Assembly (NCBI GenBank): GCA_002407905.1
Contig: DHPL01000065.1
Location: forward strand, 22,290-33,737
Direction: 5' to 3'
Source of the DNA: Anaerolineaceae bacterium UBA5365
GTDB taxonomy: Bacteria; Chloroflexota; Anaerolineae; Anaerolineales; Anaerolineaceae
DNA: 11,448 nt
This document shows positions 1 to 7,346 of this stretch, piece by piece. The notes under the pieces are model-generated. The model saw only the letters and a program-made list of their open reading frames with translations. It searched no databases and was not told the origin of the DNA. The position numbers and the translations under genes were made by a program. Position 1 is the stretch's first letter. Each line of letters begins with the position of its first letter.

Positions 1-110
1 AGGTCCATGGGCCGCACGCGCGGGAGCATGCAGTTCACGCCCATAAAGTGGCCGTAGGTTGCCGGCTCGGTCTTGCGAAAACGTTCGATGATTTCAGCGC
101 TGAATTCCAT
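1..110 (-). CDS. Probable RraA/HMG-aldolase-family protein, N-terminal fragment (runs off the left edge)
   Basis: Only the first 36 or so residues are in the window. ATG is at 108-110 and is preceded by a good AGGAGAG ribosome binding site that overlaps the stop of the nitrilase gene; the gap to that stop is 8 bases, so this is the last visible gene of the operon. The start reads MEFSAEIIERFRKTEPATYG, followed by HFMG and a PRVRPM segment. An opening helix, a 'xTATxGH'-like turn and an 'IRPL'-like strand resemble the N-terminus of RraA-family proteins (4-hydroxy-4-methyl-2-oxoglutarate or oxaloacetate aldolase/decarboxylase relatives, often misnamed demethylmenaquinone methyltransferase). The catalytic residues of that family lie beyond the window, so the assignment rests on a short N-terminal resemblance and could be wrong. 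The gene itself is well supported by its start, RBS and operon position. Confidence 0.55.
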   Translation of the reverse strand, partial: MEFSAEIIERFRKTEPATYGHFMGVNCMLPRVRPMD

Positions 111-118
111 CTTCTCTC

Positions 119-958
119 CTAGTATTCCTTGCCGCCGTAAGTGATGCGGTAAACGTCGCTGCGGCGGTTAACTAAACCGGGGATATTCCGCTGAACCTTG
201 TCCGCGTAATCCAGGTCGATATCGGCATAGATCACGCTGGGGCGTTCCGGGGCCTTGGCAACCACGGTCCCCCAGGGGTCGGCCACCAGGGTGGAGCCAA
301 ACTTGTCCTGGGTGCCGCGTTTGCGGCCCATCTGGGCGGAAGCCACGATGTAAACGCCATTCTCGATCGCCCGGGCCCGCAGGATCGGCTCCCAGTGGTC
401 CTTGCCGGTGGGCAGGGTAAAGTTGGCGGGGGTGAAGATCACCTGGGCGCCCATCAATGCCATGGCACGGTAAAGTTCAGGGAAGCGGATATCGTAGCAG
501 ATCGAAAGACCCAAATGCCCAAGCTCCGTTTCCACGGTAACGATCTCATTCCCGGGCTGGATCTTGTCCGATTCGCGCGCCTCGCTGCCATCCGGCATGG
601 TGATATCAAAGAGGTGCAGCTTGCGGTAAACGGCGATCATCTCGCCCTGCGGGTCGAGCAGTACGGTGGTGTTGTACTTCTTTTCAGCGCCTTCAACGCG
701 CTCGGCAATGCTGCCGCAATGCAGGTAGAGTTTGTGCTTGCGGGCCAGTTCCTGCATGAAGCTGATCGTGCGGCCGCCGGCCAAGTCCTCCGGAGCTTCA
801 GCGCCCTTATCGATGACGTTAAAAACCTCCGGGAAGCTCACCAGGCTTGCGCCGCGGGCAGCTGCCGCTTCGATGGCTTTTTGGGACCAGTCCAGGTTGG
901 CGGTTTTATCGTCCTGGCTGTCCATTTGACAAACTGCGATGGTGTACTGACGTTTCAT
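119..958 (-). CDS. Carbon-nitrogen hydrolase, nitrilase superfamily (omega-amidase / Nit-like)
   Basis: A 279-residue cytoplasmic amidohydrolase. The Glu-Lys-Cys triad of the nitrilase fold is complete: Glu44 in SFPEVF, Lys113 in YRKLHLFD and Cys154 in SICYDIRFPELYR. Length and the RKLHLFD and CYDIRFPELYR motifs resemble the Nit1/Nit2 omega-amidase branch, which hydrolyses the terminal amide of alpha-keto acid amides or deaminated glutathione; N-carbamoyl amino acid hydrolases are a looser alternative. I chose ATG at 956-958 (MKRQYTIAVCQ) because it forms a 4-base ATGA overlap with the upstream creatininase-family gene and has GGAG just upstream. A longer frame beginning at 976 would add six residues inside the neighbouring gene and has no better RBS. 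Sitting behind a peptide-type importer and another amide-active hydrolase, it probably removes ammonia from an imported or partly processed amide. The substrate is unknown. Confidence 0.9.
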   Translation of the reverse strand: MKRQYTIAVCQMDSQDDKTANLDWSQKAIEAAAARGASLVSFPEVFNVIDKGAEAPEDLAGGRTISFMQELARKHKLYLHCGSIAERVEGAEKKYNTTVLLDPQGEMIAVYRKLHLFDITMPDGSEARESDKIQPGNEIVTVETELGHLGLSICYDIRFPELYRAMALMGAQVIFTPANFTLPTGKDHWEPILRARAIENGVYIVASAQMGRKRGTQDKFGSTLVADPWGTVVAKAPERPSVIYADIDLDYADKVQRNIPGLVNRRSDVYRITYGGKEY

Positions 959-1716
959 GCTATCTCCATTTTCCATTGTTCACGCAAAAAGCTCAGAACG
1001 CGTGCCAAACAGGCTTCAACAATCTTTTCGCCTTTTTCAGGCGTGCCCGCCAAAGCATTGCCCACGATGCCGTTCGGCGTTCGCGAGCTCAGCGGGGCAA
1101 AGTGATGTAAATCCGTGAAATTGGCGGCATCGGGCGGCACCTGACAGGTAGCCTTGCTAATATCCACCAGATCCGGGTAGAGGTGCATCATCACCGAAGT
1201 GCCGGCCTCGCTGGCGTGGCCATTGGCCATCCGCCCGCGTTCCTGCATGATCGTTTCGGCATTGATGCCCACAAAGCGCCACCAGTCCACCTGTACAAAG
1301 CGCAGGTCATCCTTTTCCATCTGCCAGCGGCGGGCCACGGAATTGATCACATCCACGCTGCCGGCATGGCCGGTGATAAAAACAAAGTCCCTGAACCCGT
1401 AGCGGTAGAGGTTCTCCATCAGCGCCTCGATCCACGCCTGCAAGAGTTCGCGGCTGATCGTAAAGGTGCCTGGGAAGCTCATCAGGGCCGTTGAATCGGA
1501 GAGGTCCATCATCGGGGCCACCAGGCCGCCGGTGCGCCGGGCCAACAGGTCGCTGACGCCTTCAGCAACCAGGCCGTCAGTACCCATGGGCAGGTGCGGT
1601 CCGTAAACCTCCACCGCGCCGGTGGGAATAATGGCAAGCTTGGTACCCTGGCGCCTTTCTTCAAATTCGGTCCAGCTCATCTCGCGGATATTCCAGGTTT
1701 CACGCTTGCTCATCAC
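955..1716 (-). CDS. Creatininase-family metal-dependent amidohydrolase with a variant metal motif
   Basis: About 253 residues, the normal length for the creatininase family, whose members hydrolyse cyclic or linear amides at a two-metal centre (creatinine amidohydrolase, FAPy deformylase and MftE-type peptidase are known members). Visible family blocks are IPTGAVEVYGPHLPMGTD (30-47), FPGTF (81-85), ITGHAGSVD (114-122) and GHASEAGTS (166-174). Candidate metal ligands are Glu36, Asp47, His117 and Glu170. The usual EQHG or ExHG reads E-V-Y-G, so Tyr38 replaces the typical second-site His. The start is either GTG at 1714-1716, with GGAG seven bases away, or ATG at 1711-1713; both lie within the end of the dppF-like gene, a 14-17 base overlap. 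The stop overlaps the nitrilase start as ATGA, so the two hydrolases are translationally coupled. Family is confident; substrate is not. Confidence 0.88.
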   Translation of the reverse strand: MMSKRETWNIREMSWTEFEERRQGTKLAIIPTGAVEVYGPHLPMGTDGLVAEGVSDLLARRTGGLVAPMMDLSDSTALMSFPGTFTISRELLQAWIEALMENLYRYGFRDFVFITGHAGSVDVINSVARRWQMEKDDLRFVQVDWWRFVGINAETIMQERGRMANGHASEAGTSVMMHLYPDLVDISKATCQVPPDAANFTDLHHFAPLSSRTPNGIVGNALAGTPEKGEKIVEACLARVLSFLREQWKMEIA

Positions 1717-2686
1717 TTACAATCTCCTTCTTCTTCAGGTTTCCGGCAAAAAAGCAGGCCGCGAAGTGGCCGGGGCGCTTTTCTTCCAGCGGCGGCACTT
1801 CCTTGCGGCAGATATCCTGCACGTAAGGGCAGCGTTTGCTGAAACGGCATTCCTTGCGTGGGTTGACCGGCGAACTTATCTCGCCGGTGAGCAATTGGCG
1901 CTCGCGTTTAACGTTGATGGAGGGGATGGGTACCGCCGCCAAAAGCGCCTGAGTGTAGGGGTGCAGCGGCTCGCGGAAGAGCTGCTTGGTATCGGCAAAC
2001 TCAACCACCATGCCCAGGTACATCACCATGATCCGGTTGCTGATGTGATTGACCACCGACATATCGTGGGTGATGAACAGCAGGGTGAGCCCCAGCTCTT
2101 CCTGCAGGTCCTGCAGGAGGTTGATGATCTGCGCCTGGATGGAAACATCCAGCGCTGAAACAGGTTCATCGCAAACGATGAACTTGGGCTCCAGGGCCAG
2201 GGCGCGGGCCACCCCAATGCGCTGACGGCGGCCGCCGTCCAGCTCGTGGGGGTAGTAGTTGGCAAAACGCGGCTCCAGGCCAACGGTTTTCATCAGCTGC
2301 ATCACCCGGGCTTCAAGGTCTTTCTCGTTGGAGAATTTATTGTAGATCCGCAGGGGTTCAGCGATCAGGGTAAAAACATCCATGCGCGGGTTCAGCGAAG
2401 CGTAAGGGTCCTGGAAGATCATCTGCATATCTTCGCGCAGGGCTTTAAGCTGCTCGGGCTCCACCTTGCTGATGTCTTTGCCTTCAAAAAAGATTTTGCC
2501 GGCAGTTGGCTCTAGCAGGTGGATGAGCACGCGGCCCAGTGTGCTTTTACCGCAGCCAGACTCGCCCACCACACCCAGGGTATGGCCTTCCTCAAGGCTG
2601 AAATTAACGTCATCCACGGCGTGCAGATTGCCGCGGGGGGTCTTGAAGTACTTTTTCAATCCTTCCACACGAATCAGTTCGCTCAT
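1700..2686 (-). CDS. dppF: Peptide ABC transporter ATP-binding subunit, DppF/OppF-like
   Basis: A 328-residue ATPase that would energise the DppB/DppC-like permease pair with the dppD-like product. In order: Walker A GESGCGKST (41-49), Q-loop Gln92 in IFQDPYASLNP, signature region PHELDGGRRQRIG (147-158), Walker B FIVCDEP (169-175, Glu174), D-loop SALD, and H-loop His207 in FITHD. The C-terminus carries the Opp/Dpp extension with four cysteines (280, 286, 293, 311), the arrangement linked in this family to an iron-sulfur site. The ABC signature is LDGGR rather than canonical LSGGQ; the conserved Ser is Asp here. ATG at 2684-2686 forms an ATGA overlap with the dppD-like stop and follows GAGGAG. 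The 3' end overlaps the creatininase gene. OppF-like family membership is clear, but the transported substrate (dipeptide, oligopeptide or other) cannot be told. Confidence 0.93.
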   Translation of the reverse strand: MSELIRVEGLKKYFKTPRGNLHAVDDVNFSLEEGHTLGVVGESGCGKSTLGRVLIHLLEPTAGKIFFEGKDISKVEPEQLKALREDMQMIFQDPYASLNPRMDVFTLIAEPLRIYNKFSNEKDLEARVMQLMKTVGLEPRFANYYPHELDGGRRQRIGVARALALEPKFIVCDEPVSALDVSIQAQIINLLQDLQEELGLTLLFITHDMSVVNHISNRIMVMYLGMVVEFADTKQLFREPLHPYTQALLAAVPIPSINVKRERQLLTGEISSPVNPRKECRFSKRCPYVQDICRKEVPPLEEKRPGHFAACFFAGNLKKKEIVSDEQA

Positions 2687-3648
2687 CTGCCAATCTCCTC
2701 TACTCTGCGGCAGCGCACCTTATGGCCGGGACGGTACTCCGTCAGCGCGATCGGCGCAGCGCGGCAGGCTTCTTCCGCGAACTTGCAGCGGTCGGCAAAT
2801 ACGCAGCCAACGGGCAAGTGCGCGGGGTCGGGCATGAGGCCGGGGATGGGGGTCAGCCGCTCGGTGTCCGCTTCCAGGCTGGGCAGGGAGCCGAAGAGGC
2901 CCACCGTGTAGGGGTGCGAAGCATGGTTGTAGATCGCGTCCATGTCGCCGTATTCCAAAATGGAGCCAGCGTACATGATGGCCACCTTGTCGCAGGTTTC
3001 GGCCACCACACCCAGGTCATGGGTGATCAGCAGCATGGAAGAATTCAGCTTGGCCTTCAGCTCATCGATCAGCTTGAGCACCTGGGCCTGAATGGTTACA
3101 TCCAGGGCCGTTGTGGGCTCGTCCGCCAGCAGCAGGGCCGGCTCGCAGGCGATCGCGATCGCGATCACGATGCGCTGTTTCATGCCGCCGCTGAACTGGT
3201 GGGGGTATTCGTTGTACCGCGCGCCTTCAATGCCCACCAGTTCCAGCATCTCGCGCACTTTTTGGTTTGCCTCGGAATGGCTGAGGGTCTGGTGCAGCTG
3301 CAGGACCTCGCGGATCTGGTCGCCCACGGTCATCACCGGGTTCAGCGCGGTCATCGGGTCCTGAAAGATCATCGAGATCTCATTGCCCCGGAAGCTTTCC
3401 ATTTGGTGGTCGCTCATCTTGAGCAGGTCCGTGCCCTTGTACAGAATCTGGCCGCCGGTGATACGCCCGGGCGGGTTGGGCACCAGGTTCATGATGCCCA
3501 GCGCGGTGGTGGTTTTGCCAGCCCCGGTCTCGCCTACGAGTCCCAGGGTTTCCCCCTGGGCAATTTCCAGGCTTACATCGTTCACCGCCTTGCTGTGCAC
3601 CTTATCCACAACGTATTCAATAGAGAGGTTTTTGATTTCAAGTAACAT
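2683..3648 (-). CDS. dppD: Peptide ABC transporter ATP-binding subunit, DppD/OppD-like
   Basis: A 321-residue ATPase partner of the dppF-like protein. Walker A is GETGAGKTT (39-47), Q-loop Gln96 in IFQDPMTALNP, signature FSGGMKQRI (152-160, near canonical), Walker B LLLADEP (172-178, Glu177), D-loop TALD, and His210 in LITHD. Cysteines 282, 288, 295 and 313 near the C-terminus have exactly the same spacing (x5, x6, x17) as in the dppF-like protein. I start at ATG 3646-3648 (MLLEIKNLSIEY) because GAGG sits five bases upstream; a GTG at 3652-3654 in the same frame overlaps that RBS and is unlikely. The gene begins 7 bases after the dppC-like stop and ends with an ATGA overlap into the dppF-like gene. 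One canonical and one altered signature motif imply that the two ATP sites of the heterodimer may not be equivalent. Confidence 0.94.
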   Translation of the reverse strand: MLLEIKNLSIEYVVDKVHSKAVNDVSLEIAQGETLGLVGETGAGKTTTALGIMNLVPNPPGRITGGQILYKGTDLLKMSDHQMESFRGNEISMIFQDPMTALNPVMTVGDQIREVLQLHQTLSHSEANQKVREMLELVGIEGARYNEYPHQFSGGMKQRIVIAIAIACEPALLLADEPTTALDVTIQAQVLKLIDELKAKLNSSMLLITHDLGVVAETCDKVAIMYAGSILEYGDMDAIYNHASHPYTVGLFGSLPSLEADTERLTPIPGLMPDPAHLPVGCVFADRCKFAEEACRAAPIALTEYRPGHKVRCRRVEEIGR

Positions 3649-3655
3649 GCTCACC

Positions 3656-4540
3656 TCAACTCTTCAGGCGCGGGTCGAGGGCATCGCGCAGGCCATCGCC
3701 CAGTAGATTGAAGGCCAGTACAGCCATCATGATGGCCACACCGGGGAAGGTGATCACCCACCAGTAGTCGCGGATGTAACCGCGGCCGGCCGAGAGCATG
3801 GCCCCCCACTCCGGCGTGGGGGCGGGAACGCCCAGACCCACGAAGCTAAGGCCGGAAATATTGAGGATCGCGCCGGCAATCGCCATCGAGATCTGCACGA
3901 TGATCGGGGCCAGGGCATTGGGCAGCACGTAGCGCCAGATGATCCGCCAGTTGTTCGCCCCGGTGGAAACCGCGCTCTCGATGTACTCTTTGTCGCGCAC
4001 GGTCATCACCGATGAGCGCGCGATGCGGGCAAAGGCAGCAATATTTCCCACCGCGATGGCGATCGTCAGGTTGGTGATGCTGCTTCCCAGGGCAGCCGCG
4101 ATGGATATACCCAGGAGCAGGTTGGGTATCGCCATCAGGATGTCCATAATCCGCATCAGAATGTTATCGATTACGCCGCCAAAGAAGCCGGCGGCAACCC
4201 CGATCGCCACACCAATCACGGCAGCAATGGCCACCGCGGTCAGGCTGATCGTGAGCGAAGTGCGTGTGCCCCAAACCATCCGGGTAAGGATGTCGCGGCC
4301 TACCTCATCGGTGCCCAGCAGGTTCTGAGCGCTGGGGGGCTGGAAGCGGTTGCGCAGGTTTTGGGTGGTGTAGTCGGGGCTGCTGATCTGGCCGGGAAAG
4401 ATGGCCAGGATGAAGTAAACCACCACAACAACCAGTCCCACAACAGCGGAACTGTTTTTGAAGAAACGGCGGACGATATCCTTGCCTTGTCCGCGGCGTT
4501 TGAATTGAGGAGCAGCCTGGGTAGCAGTGATGTCGCTCAT
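3656..4540 (-). CDS. dppC: Peptide ABC transporter permease, DppC/OppC-like
   Basis: A 294-residue integral membrane subunit. The N-terminal region up to about residue 31 is polar and basic, followed by a first membrane segment (about 32-49). A soluble stretch with the family motif LLGTDEVGRDILTR (74-87) comes next, then five further hydrophobic segments (roughly 95-118, 132-150, 157-175, 212-236 and 262-283). The cytoplasmic EAA coupling loop is visible at 186-208 (EYIESAVSTGA...YVLPN), and the DPRLKS end is typical of this family. The start ATG at 4538-4540 shares one base with the TAA of the dppB-like gene (TAATG), with GGAGGAG properly placed upstream, so translation is coupled. It pairs with the dppB-like protein to form the translocation path. 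Dpp, Opp and nickel permeases cannot be separated on sequence alone. Confidence 0.94.
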   Translation of the reverse strand: MSDITATQAAPQFKRRGQGKDIVRRFFKNSSAVVGLVVVVVYFILAIFPGQISSPDYTTQNLRNRFQPPSAQNLLGTDEVGRDILTRMVWGTRTSLTISLTAVAIAAVIGVAIGVAAGFFGGVIDNILMRIMDILMAIPNLLLGISIAAALGSSITNLTIAIAVGNIAAFARIARSSVMTVRDKEYIESAVSTGANNWRIIWRYVLPNALAPIIVQISMAIAGAILNISGLSFVGLGVPAPTPEWGAMLSAGRGYIRDYWWVITFPGVAIMMAVLAFNLLGDGLRDALDPRLKS

Positions 4541-5511
4541 TAGCCCATCTCCTCCTCTTCCATCTTTTGGCGCATTTCCCGCGCGGATGAATACCGCGAG
4601 CGGATGCGCGGATCGATGAAGGCATACAAAATATCCACAATCAGGTTGACCACGGCCATGGCCACCGCGATGAAGAGGATGCCGCCCTGCACCAGCGGGG
4701 CGTTTTTGACCTTGATGGCGTTGATGATCAGGTTGCCCAGACCCGGGATGGCAAAAACCACTTCAGTCAGGGCGCTGCCGCCCAAACTGCGGCTGAAATT
4801 GATGCCGGCCACGGTGACCACCGGGATAATGGCGTTGCGCAGGGCATGCCGCCAGATCACCACGCTTTTCTTCTGGCCCTTGGCCCGCGCGGTGCGGATG
4901 TAATCCTGGCGGATGGCCTCGAGCATGGTGCTGCGGGTCATGCGCATGATCGAAGCAGCCGCATCCCCGCCCAGGGTGAAGGCGGGCAGGATCCAGTGCT
5001 TCCAGGAGGTAAAGCCCGAAGCGGGCAGCCAGTTGAGGTAAACCGAAAAGACCAGGATCATCAGCATGCCTTGCCAGAAGTTGGGCATACTGATGCCGAT
5101 CATGGCCATTACCCTGCCGGCATGGTCCCAGATGCTGTACTGATTGACAGCGGAAATAATGCCAATACTCACCCCAAGGATGATGGATATCGCCGTACTC
5201 AAAAGCGCCAGCTTGAACGTGGTGGGGAAGCGGGTCATGATCTCGTCCAGCACGGGCTGCTTGGTGGTGTAGGAAGTGCCCAGGTCTCCGGTGACGGCGT
5301 TTTTGACAAAATTGAAGTATTGGACGATGAAGGGCTCGTCCAGCCCGTGTTCTTCCCTGAAGAGCTCTTTGTCTTCAGCGGTAGCCATATCGCCAAGGAT
5401 GTAATCCTCGGGTTTGCCGGGCGAGAAGTACATCATCGAAAAGGCGATGAAGACCACCCCCAGCATCACCGGGATCAACATCCAAACGCGGTTCAGGATG
5501 TATTTCCACAT
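4540..5511 (-). CDS. dppB: Peptide ABC transporter permease, DppB/OppB-like
   Basis: A 323-residue membrane subunit. An N-terminal membrane segment (about 9-29) is followed by an external domain containing EEHGLDEPFIVQY and GDLGTSY, the usual DppB/OppB landmarks. Further hydrophobic segments lie at about 100-122, 133-157, 229-250 and 273-298. The EAA coupling loop is at 203-230 (DYIRTARAKG...NAIIP), and FIDPRIR closes the conserved core. A charged 20-residue tail rich in Glu and Met follows, which is longer than strictly needed. The start ATG at 5509-5511 has AGGAGG 11 bases upstream, a somewhat long spacing. It is the first permease gene, separated from the SBP1 stop by 67 bases that contain a strong hairpin, so its expression is probably lower than that of SBP1. 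Confidence 0.94.
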   Translation of the reverse strand: MWKYILNRVWMLIPVMLGVVFIAFSMMYFSPGKPEDYILGDMATAEDKELFREEHGLDEPFIVQYFNFVKNAVTGDLGTSYTTKQPVLDEIMTRFPTTFKLALLSTAISIILGVSIGIISAVNQYSIWDHAGRVMAMIGISMPNFWQGMLMILVFSVYLNWLPASGFTSWKHWILPAFTLGGDAAASIMRMTRSTMLEAIRQDYIRTARAKGQKKSVVIWRHALRNAIIPVVTVAGINFSRSLGGSALTEVVFAIPGLGNLIINAIKVKNAPLVQGGILFIAVAMAVVNLIVDILYAFIDPRIRSRYSSAREMRQKMEEEEMG

Positions 5512-5533
5512 GCGCTTGAAATCCTCCTGGAAT

Positions 5534-5564
5534 ACTCAGAACCAGGCTTAGCCTGGTTCTGAGT
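5534..5564 (-). promoter_or_regulatory. Intercistronic hairpin between SBP1 and dppB-like gene
   Basis: A perfect 14-base inverted repeat (arms 5534-5547 and 5551-5564, core CTCAGAACCAGGC / GCCTGGTTCTGAG) with a three-base loop. In the direction of transcription it begins 14 bases after the SBP1 stop. What follows on the minus strand is ATTCCAGGAGG, not a T run, so it is not a standard intrinsic terminator. Such hairpins commonly protect the upstream mRNA end or attenuate read-through, which would give abundant lipoprotein and less permease. Its arms resemble the true terminator of SBP2 (7352-7373), so the two appear to share an origin. Confidence 0.75.
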
Positions 5565-5578
5565 TGATCTTGGATGCT

Positions 5579-7189
5579 TTACTTGCGGACCTGCCACTCT
5601 TTGATGTTGAGGTCGTCGATACTTGTAGTGAAACCGAAGTTTTCGATGCTGTCGCTGACACCGTACACGGTATCCACTTCAGCGAAGGGGATGCTGTAGT
5701 TCTTGTCGAAAAGGTAATCCTGGATCTTGGACAGGAGTTCCGCGCGGGCAGCCGAGTCGTAGGTGCGGCGCAGTTCCTGGAGCATGCCGTCCAGTTCCAT
5801 ATCGTTGGCATTCAAGCGGGAACCGAAGGCCGGTTCGTAGATGATCAGGATGTTGCTGATTTCGGTAGCGGTGGCGGTGCGGATGGAAGCTTCCCAGGGG
5901 CCCTGGGCTTCGCGGGTGGCCAGCGCGCTCTGTTCGATGCGGGCATTCACGCCGATCGCGGCCCAGTAAGCCTGGACGATCTCGGCCATGCGCTGGTAGT
6001 CAGCGCCGGGCAGGATGTGCAGTTCAACTTCGAAGCCATCGGGGTAGCCGGCTTCAGCCAGTTTAGCTTTGGCGCCTTCCGGATCGTAGCGGTAACCGCC
6101 CATGTCCTTCCAGCCTTCCACAATGGAGGGGTAGACGCCGGTCATGGCGTGGCCTTTTCCGTCAAAGGCAGCGTCGGCCAGGGCAGGGATGTCTACAGCC
6201 ATCGTGAGGGCATTGCGAACTTCCTTCTTGCCCAAAATCTCGTGCTGCATATTGAAGGTGACCAGGTAGTATTTTTCGGAGACGCCGGCCTCAACATGGG
6301 CGTTGGGCAGGTCTTCCACGCGCTGGCGGTCAGCCGGGGCGATGTAGTAAGCCAGGTCGGCAGCGCCGGTTTCAAGCTCGATCACGCGGTTGGCGGGCTC
6401 GGCAACGAATTTGAGAACGATGTTGGGAGTCACAGCGGGTTCGCCCCAGTACTTTTCGTTGCGGGTGAACTCCATCTGGGAGCCCTGGATCCAGTTGGAC
6501 ATGACGTAAGCGCCGGTACCAACGGGGTTCTGGCCGTATTCGGCCTCGCCGATCTCTTCCATGGTCTCTTTATCACCAATCCAGGTGCGGCCGCCGCGCA
6601 GGGTGTAGTACACCGCAGCGTAGGGGTAGTTCATGGCGATGAGAATGGTGTGGTCGTCTTCGACGACTGTGTTTTCGGGGTCGAACCAGGCCATGGTGGA
6701 CTTGGAAGTGGAATCTTCCAGGCCGCGGGCAAAGCTGAAGAGCACGTCATCGGCAGTAAAGGGGTTGCCATTGCTGAAGACCACGCCCTCTTTAAGGTGG
6801 AAGCGGATATGGGTATCATCCACCTGTTCCCAGCTTTCAGCCAGGCGCGGGGTAACTTCGCCCTTGGTGTAGTTCACCAGCGAGTCGTAGATGAGATTCA
6901 TGGCGATGTTGTTGGAAACGCCATTACCGCGGCGGGGGTCCATGATATCGGGCTCCAGCTCATTGACCAGGTTGATCGTGTCTTTGTACTCTGCGGCAGG
7001 CTCAGCCGGAGCAGCGGGAGCTGCGGGTGCGGCAGGTTCCGCGGGGGCTGCGGGAGCGGCAGGCTCGGCTGGTTTGGCCGGCTCGGCGGGGGCAGCAGGG
7101 GCCTGGGTGGCAGGCGCCGGCGTACCGCAAGCGGCTGCTGAAACCAGGATGACGATGGCAAAGATGAGGGAAACAATTTTCTTCGACAT
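5579..7189 (-). CDS. Peptide-type ABC transporter substrate-binding lipoprotein (SBP_bac_5 / DppA-OppA family), copy 1
   Basis: A 536-residue secreted lipoprotein that would capture substrate for the adjacent permease. ATG at 7187-7189 gives MSKK, a hydrophobic signal segment (5-17) and a lipidation cysteine at 21 (SAAAC; Ala at -3 is less usual). A low-complexity Ala/Pro/Glu tether covers about 22-66. The SBP_bac_5 fold follows, with landmarks LEPDIMDPRRGNG, VTPRLAESWE, FHLKEGVVFSNG, FTADDVLFSFARG, VGTGAYVM, VRNALTMAVDI and YDPEGAKAKLAEAGY. A longer frame reaching 7240 would add 17 residues that are not signal-like and is rejected. An AAGGAGG site lies 12 bases upstream of the ATG. It is highly similar to the next gene upstream (SBP2) over its whole length. 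It heads the transporter operon and has its own consensus-like promoter. The ligand is unknown; peptides are the default for the family. Confidence 0.95.
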   Translation of the reverse strand: MSKKIVSLIFAIVILVSAAACGTPAPATQAPAAPAEPAKPAEPAAPAAPAEPAAPAAPAAPAEPAAEYKDTINLVNELEPDIMDPRRGNGVSNNIAMNLIYDSLVNYTKGEVTPRLAESWEQVDDTHIRFHLKEGVVFSNGNPFTADDVLFSFARGLEDSTSKSTMAWFDPENTVVEDDHTILIAMNYPYAAVYYTLRGGRTWIGDKETMEEIGEAEYGQNPVGTGAYVMSNWIQGSQMEFTRNEKYWGEPAVTPNIVLKFVAEPANRVIELETGAADLAYYIAPADRQRVEDLPNAHVEAGVSEKYYLVTFNMQHEILGKKEVRNALTMAVDIPALADAAFDGKGHAMTGVYPSIVEGWKDMGGYRYDPEGAKAKLAEAGYPDGFEVELHILPGADYQRMAEIVQAYWAAIGVNARIEQSALATREAQGPWEASIRTATATEISNILIIYEPAFGSRLNANDMELDGMLQELRRTYDSAARAELLSKIQDYLFDKNYSIPFAEVDTVYGVSDSIENFGFTTSIDDLNIKEWQVRK

Positions 7190-7258
7190 GATAGGAACTT
7201 TCCTCCTTGGGTGAGAGACGCTACACACGCGGTCGCGCATGTATTAGATAGTACATTG

Positions 7259-7287
7259 AGTATAATTTAGTACGCAAAGGCTGTCAA
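7259..7287 (-). promoter_or_regulatory. Sigma-70-type promoter of SBP1 and the transporter operon
   Basis: On the minus strand, TTGACA (7282-7287) and TATACT (7259-7264) are separated by 17 bases, a near-perfect housekeeping promoter. A start of transcription near 7252 would give a leader of about 60 bases. The -10 edge lies exactly 70 bases from the A of the SBP1 ATG, the same as for SBP2. Confidence 0.85.
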
Positions 7288-7313
7288 CGGTGAATCACGT
7301 TATCTCGGGGGCT
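7288..7313 (-). promoter_or_regulatory. Conserved block upstream of the SBP1 -35 element
   Basis: Together with part of the -35 box (7283-7313), this block matches 9091-9121 upstream of SBP2 at 27 of 31 positions, including an unbroken gtcaacggtgaatca on the plus strand. The promoter spacers differ almost completely, so conservation here is selective. It may be a regulator-binding site or an upstream promoter element. No clear dyad is visible. Confidence 0.45.
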
Positions 7314-7346
7314 ACTTTTTTCTCCGCGGCCTGGTCAAACACATAC

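Noticed and set aside
119..976. Longer start for the nitrilase gene at 976
   Set aside because: The ATG at 958 forms an ATGA overlap with the upstream stop and has GGAG at a suitable distance. The extra six residues are not family-like.
395..1105. Plus-strand open frame of 236 codons opposite the nitrilase and creatininase genes
   Set aside because: It is an antisense shadow crossing the junction of two well-supported genes, with no recognisable domain.
5564..7141. A 525-codon open frame on the plus strand opposite SBP1
   Set aside because: It is the antisense shadow of a clear lipoprotein gene, helped by high G+C and the Ala/Pro codons. It has no homology-like motifs, and it crosses the hairpin and SBP1 coding region.
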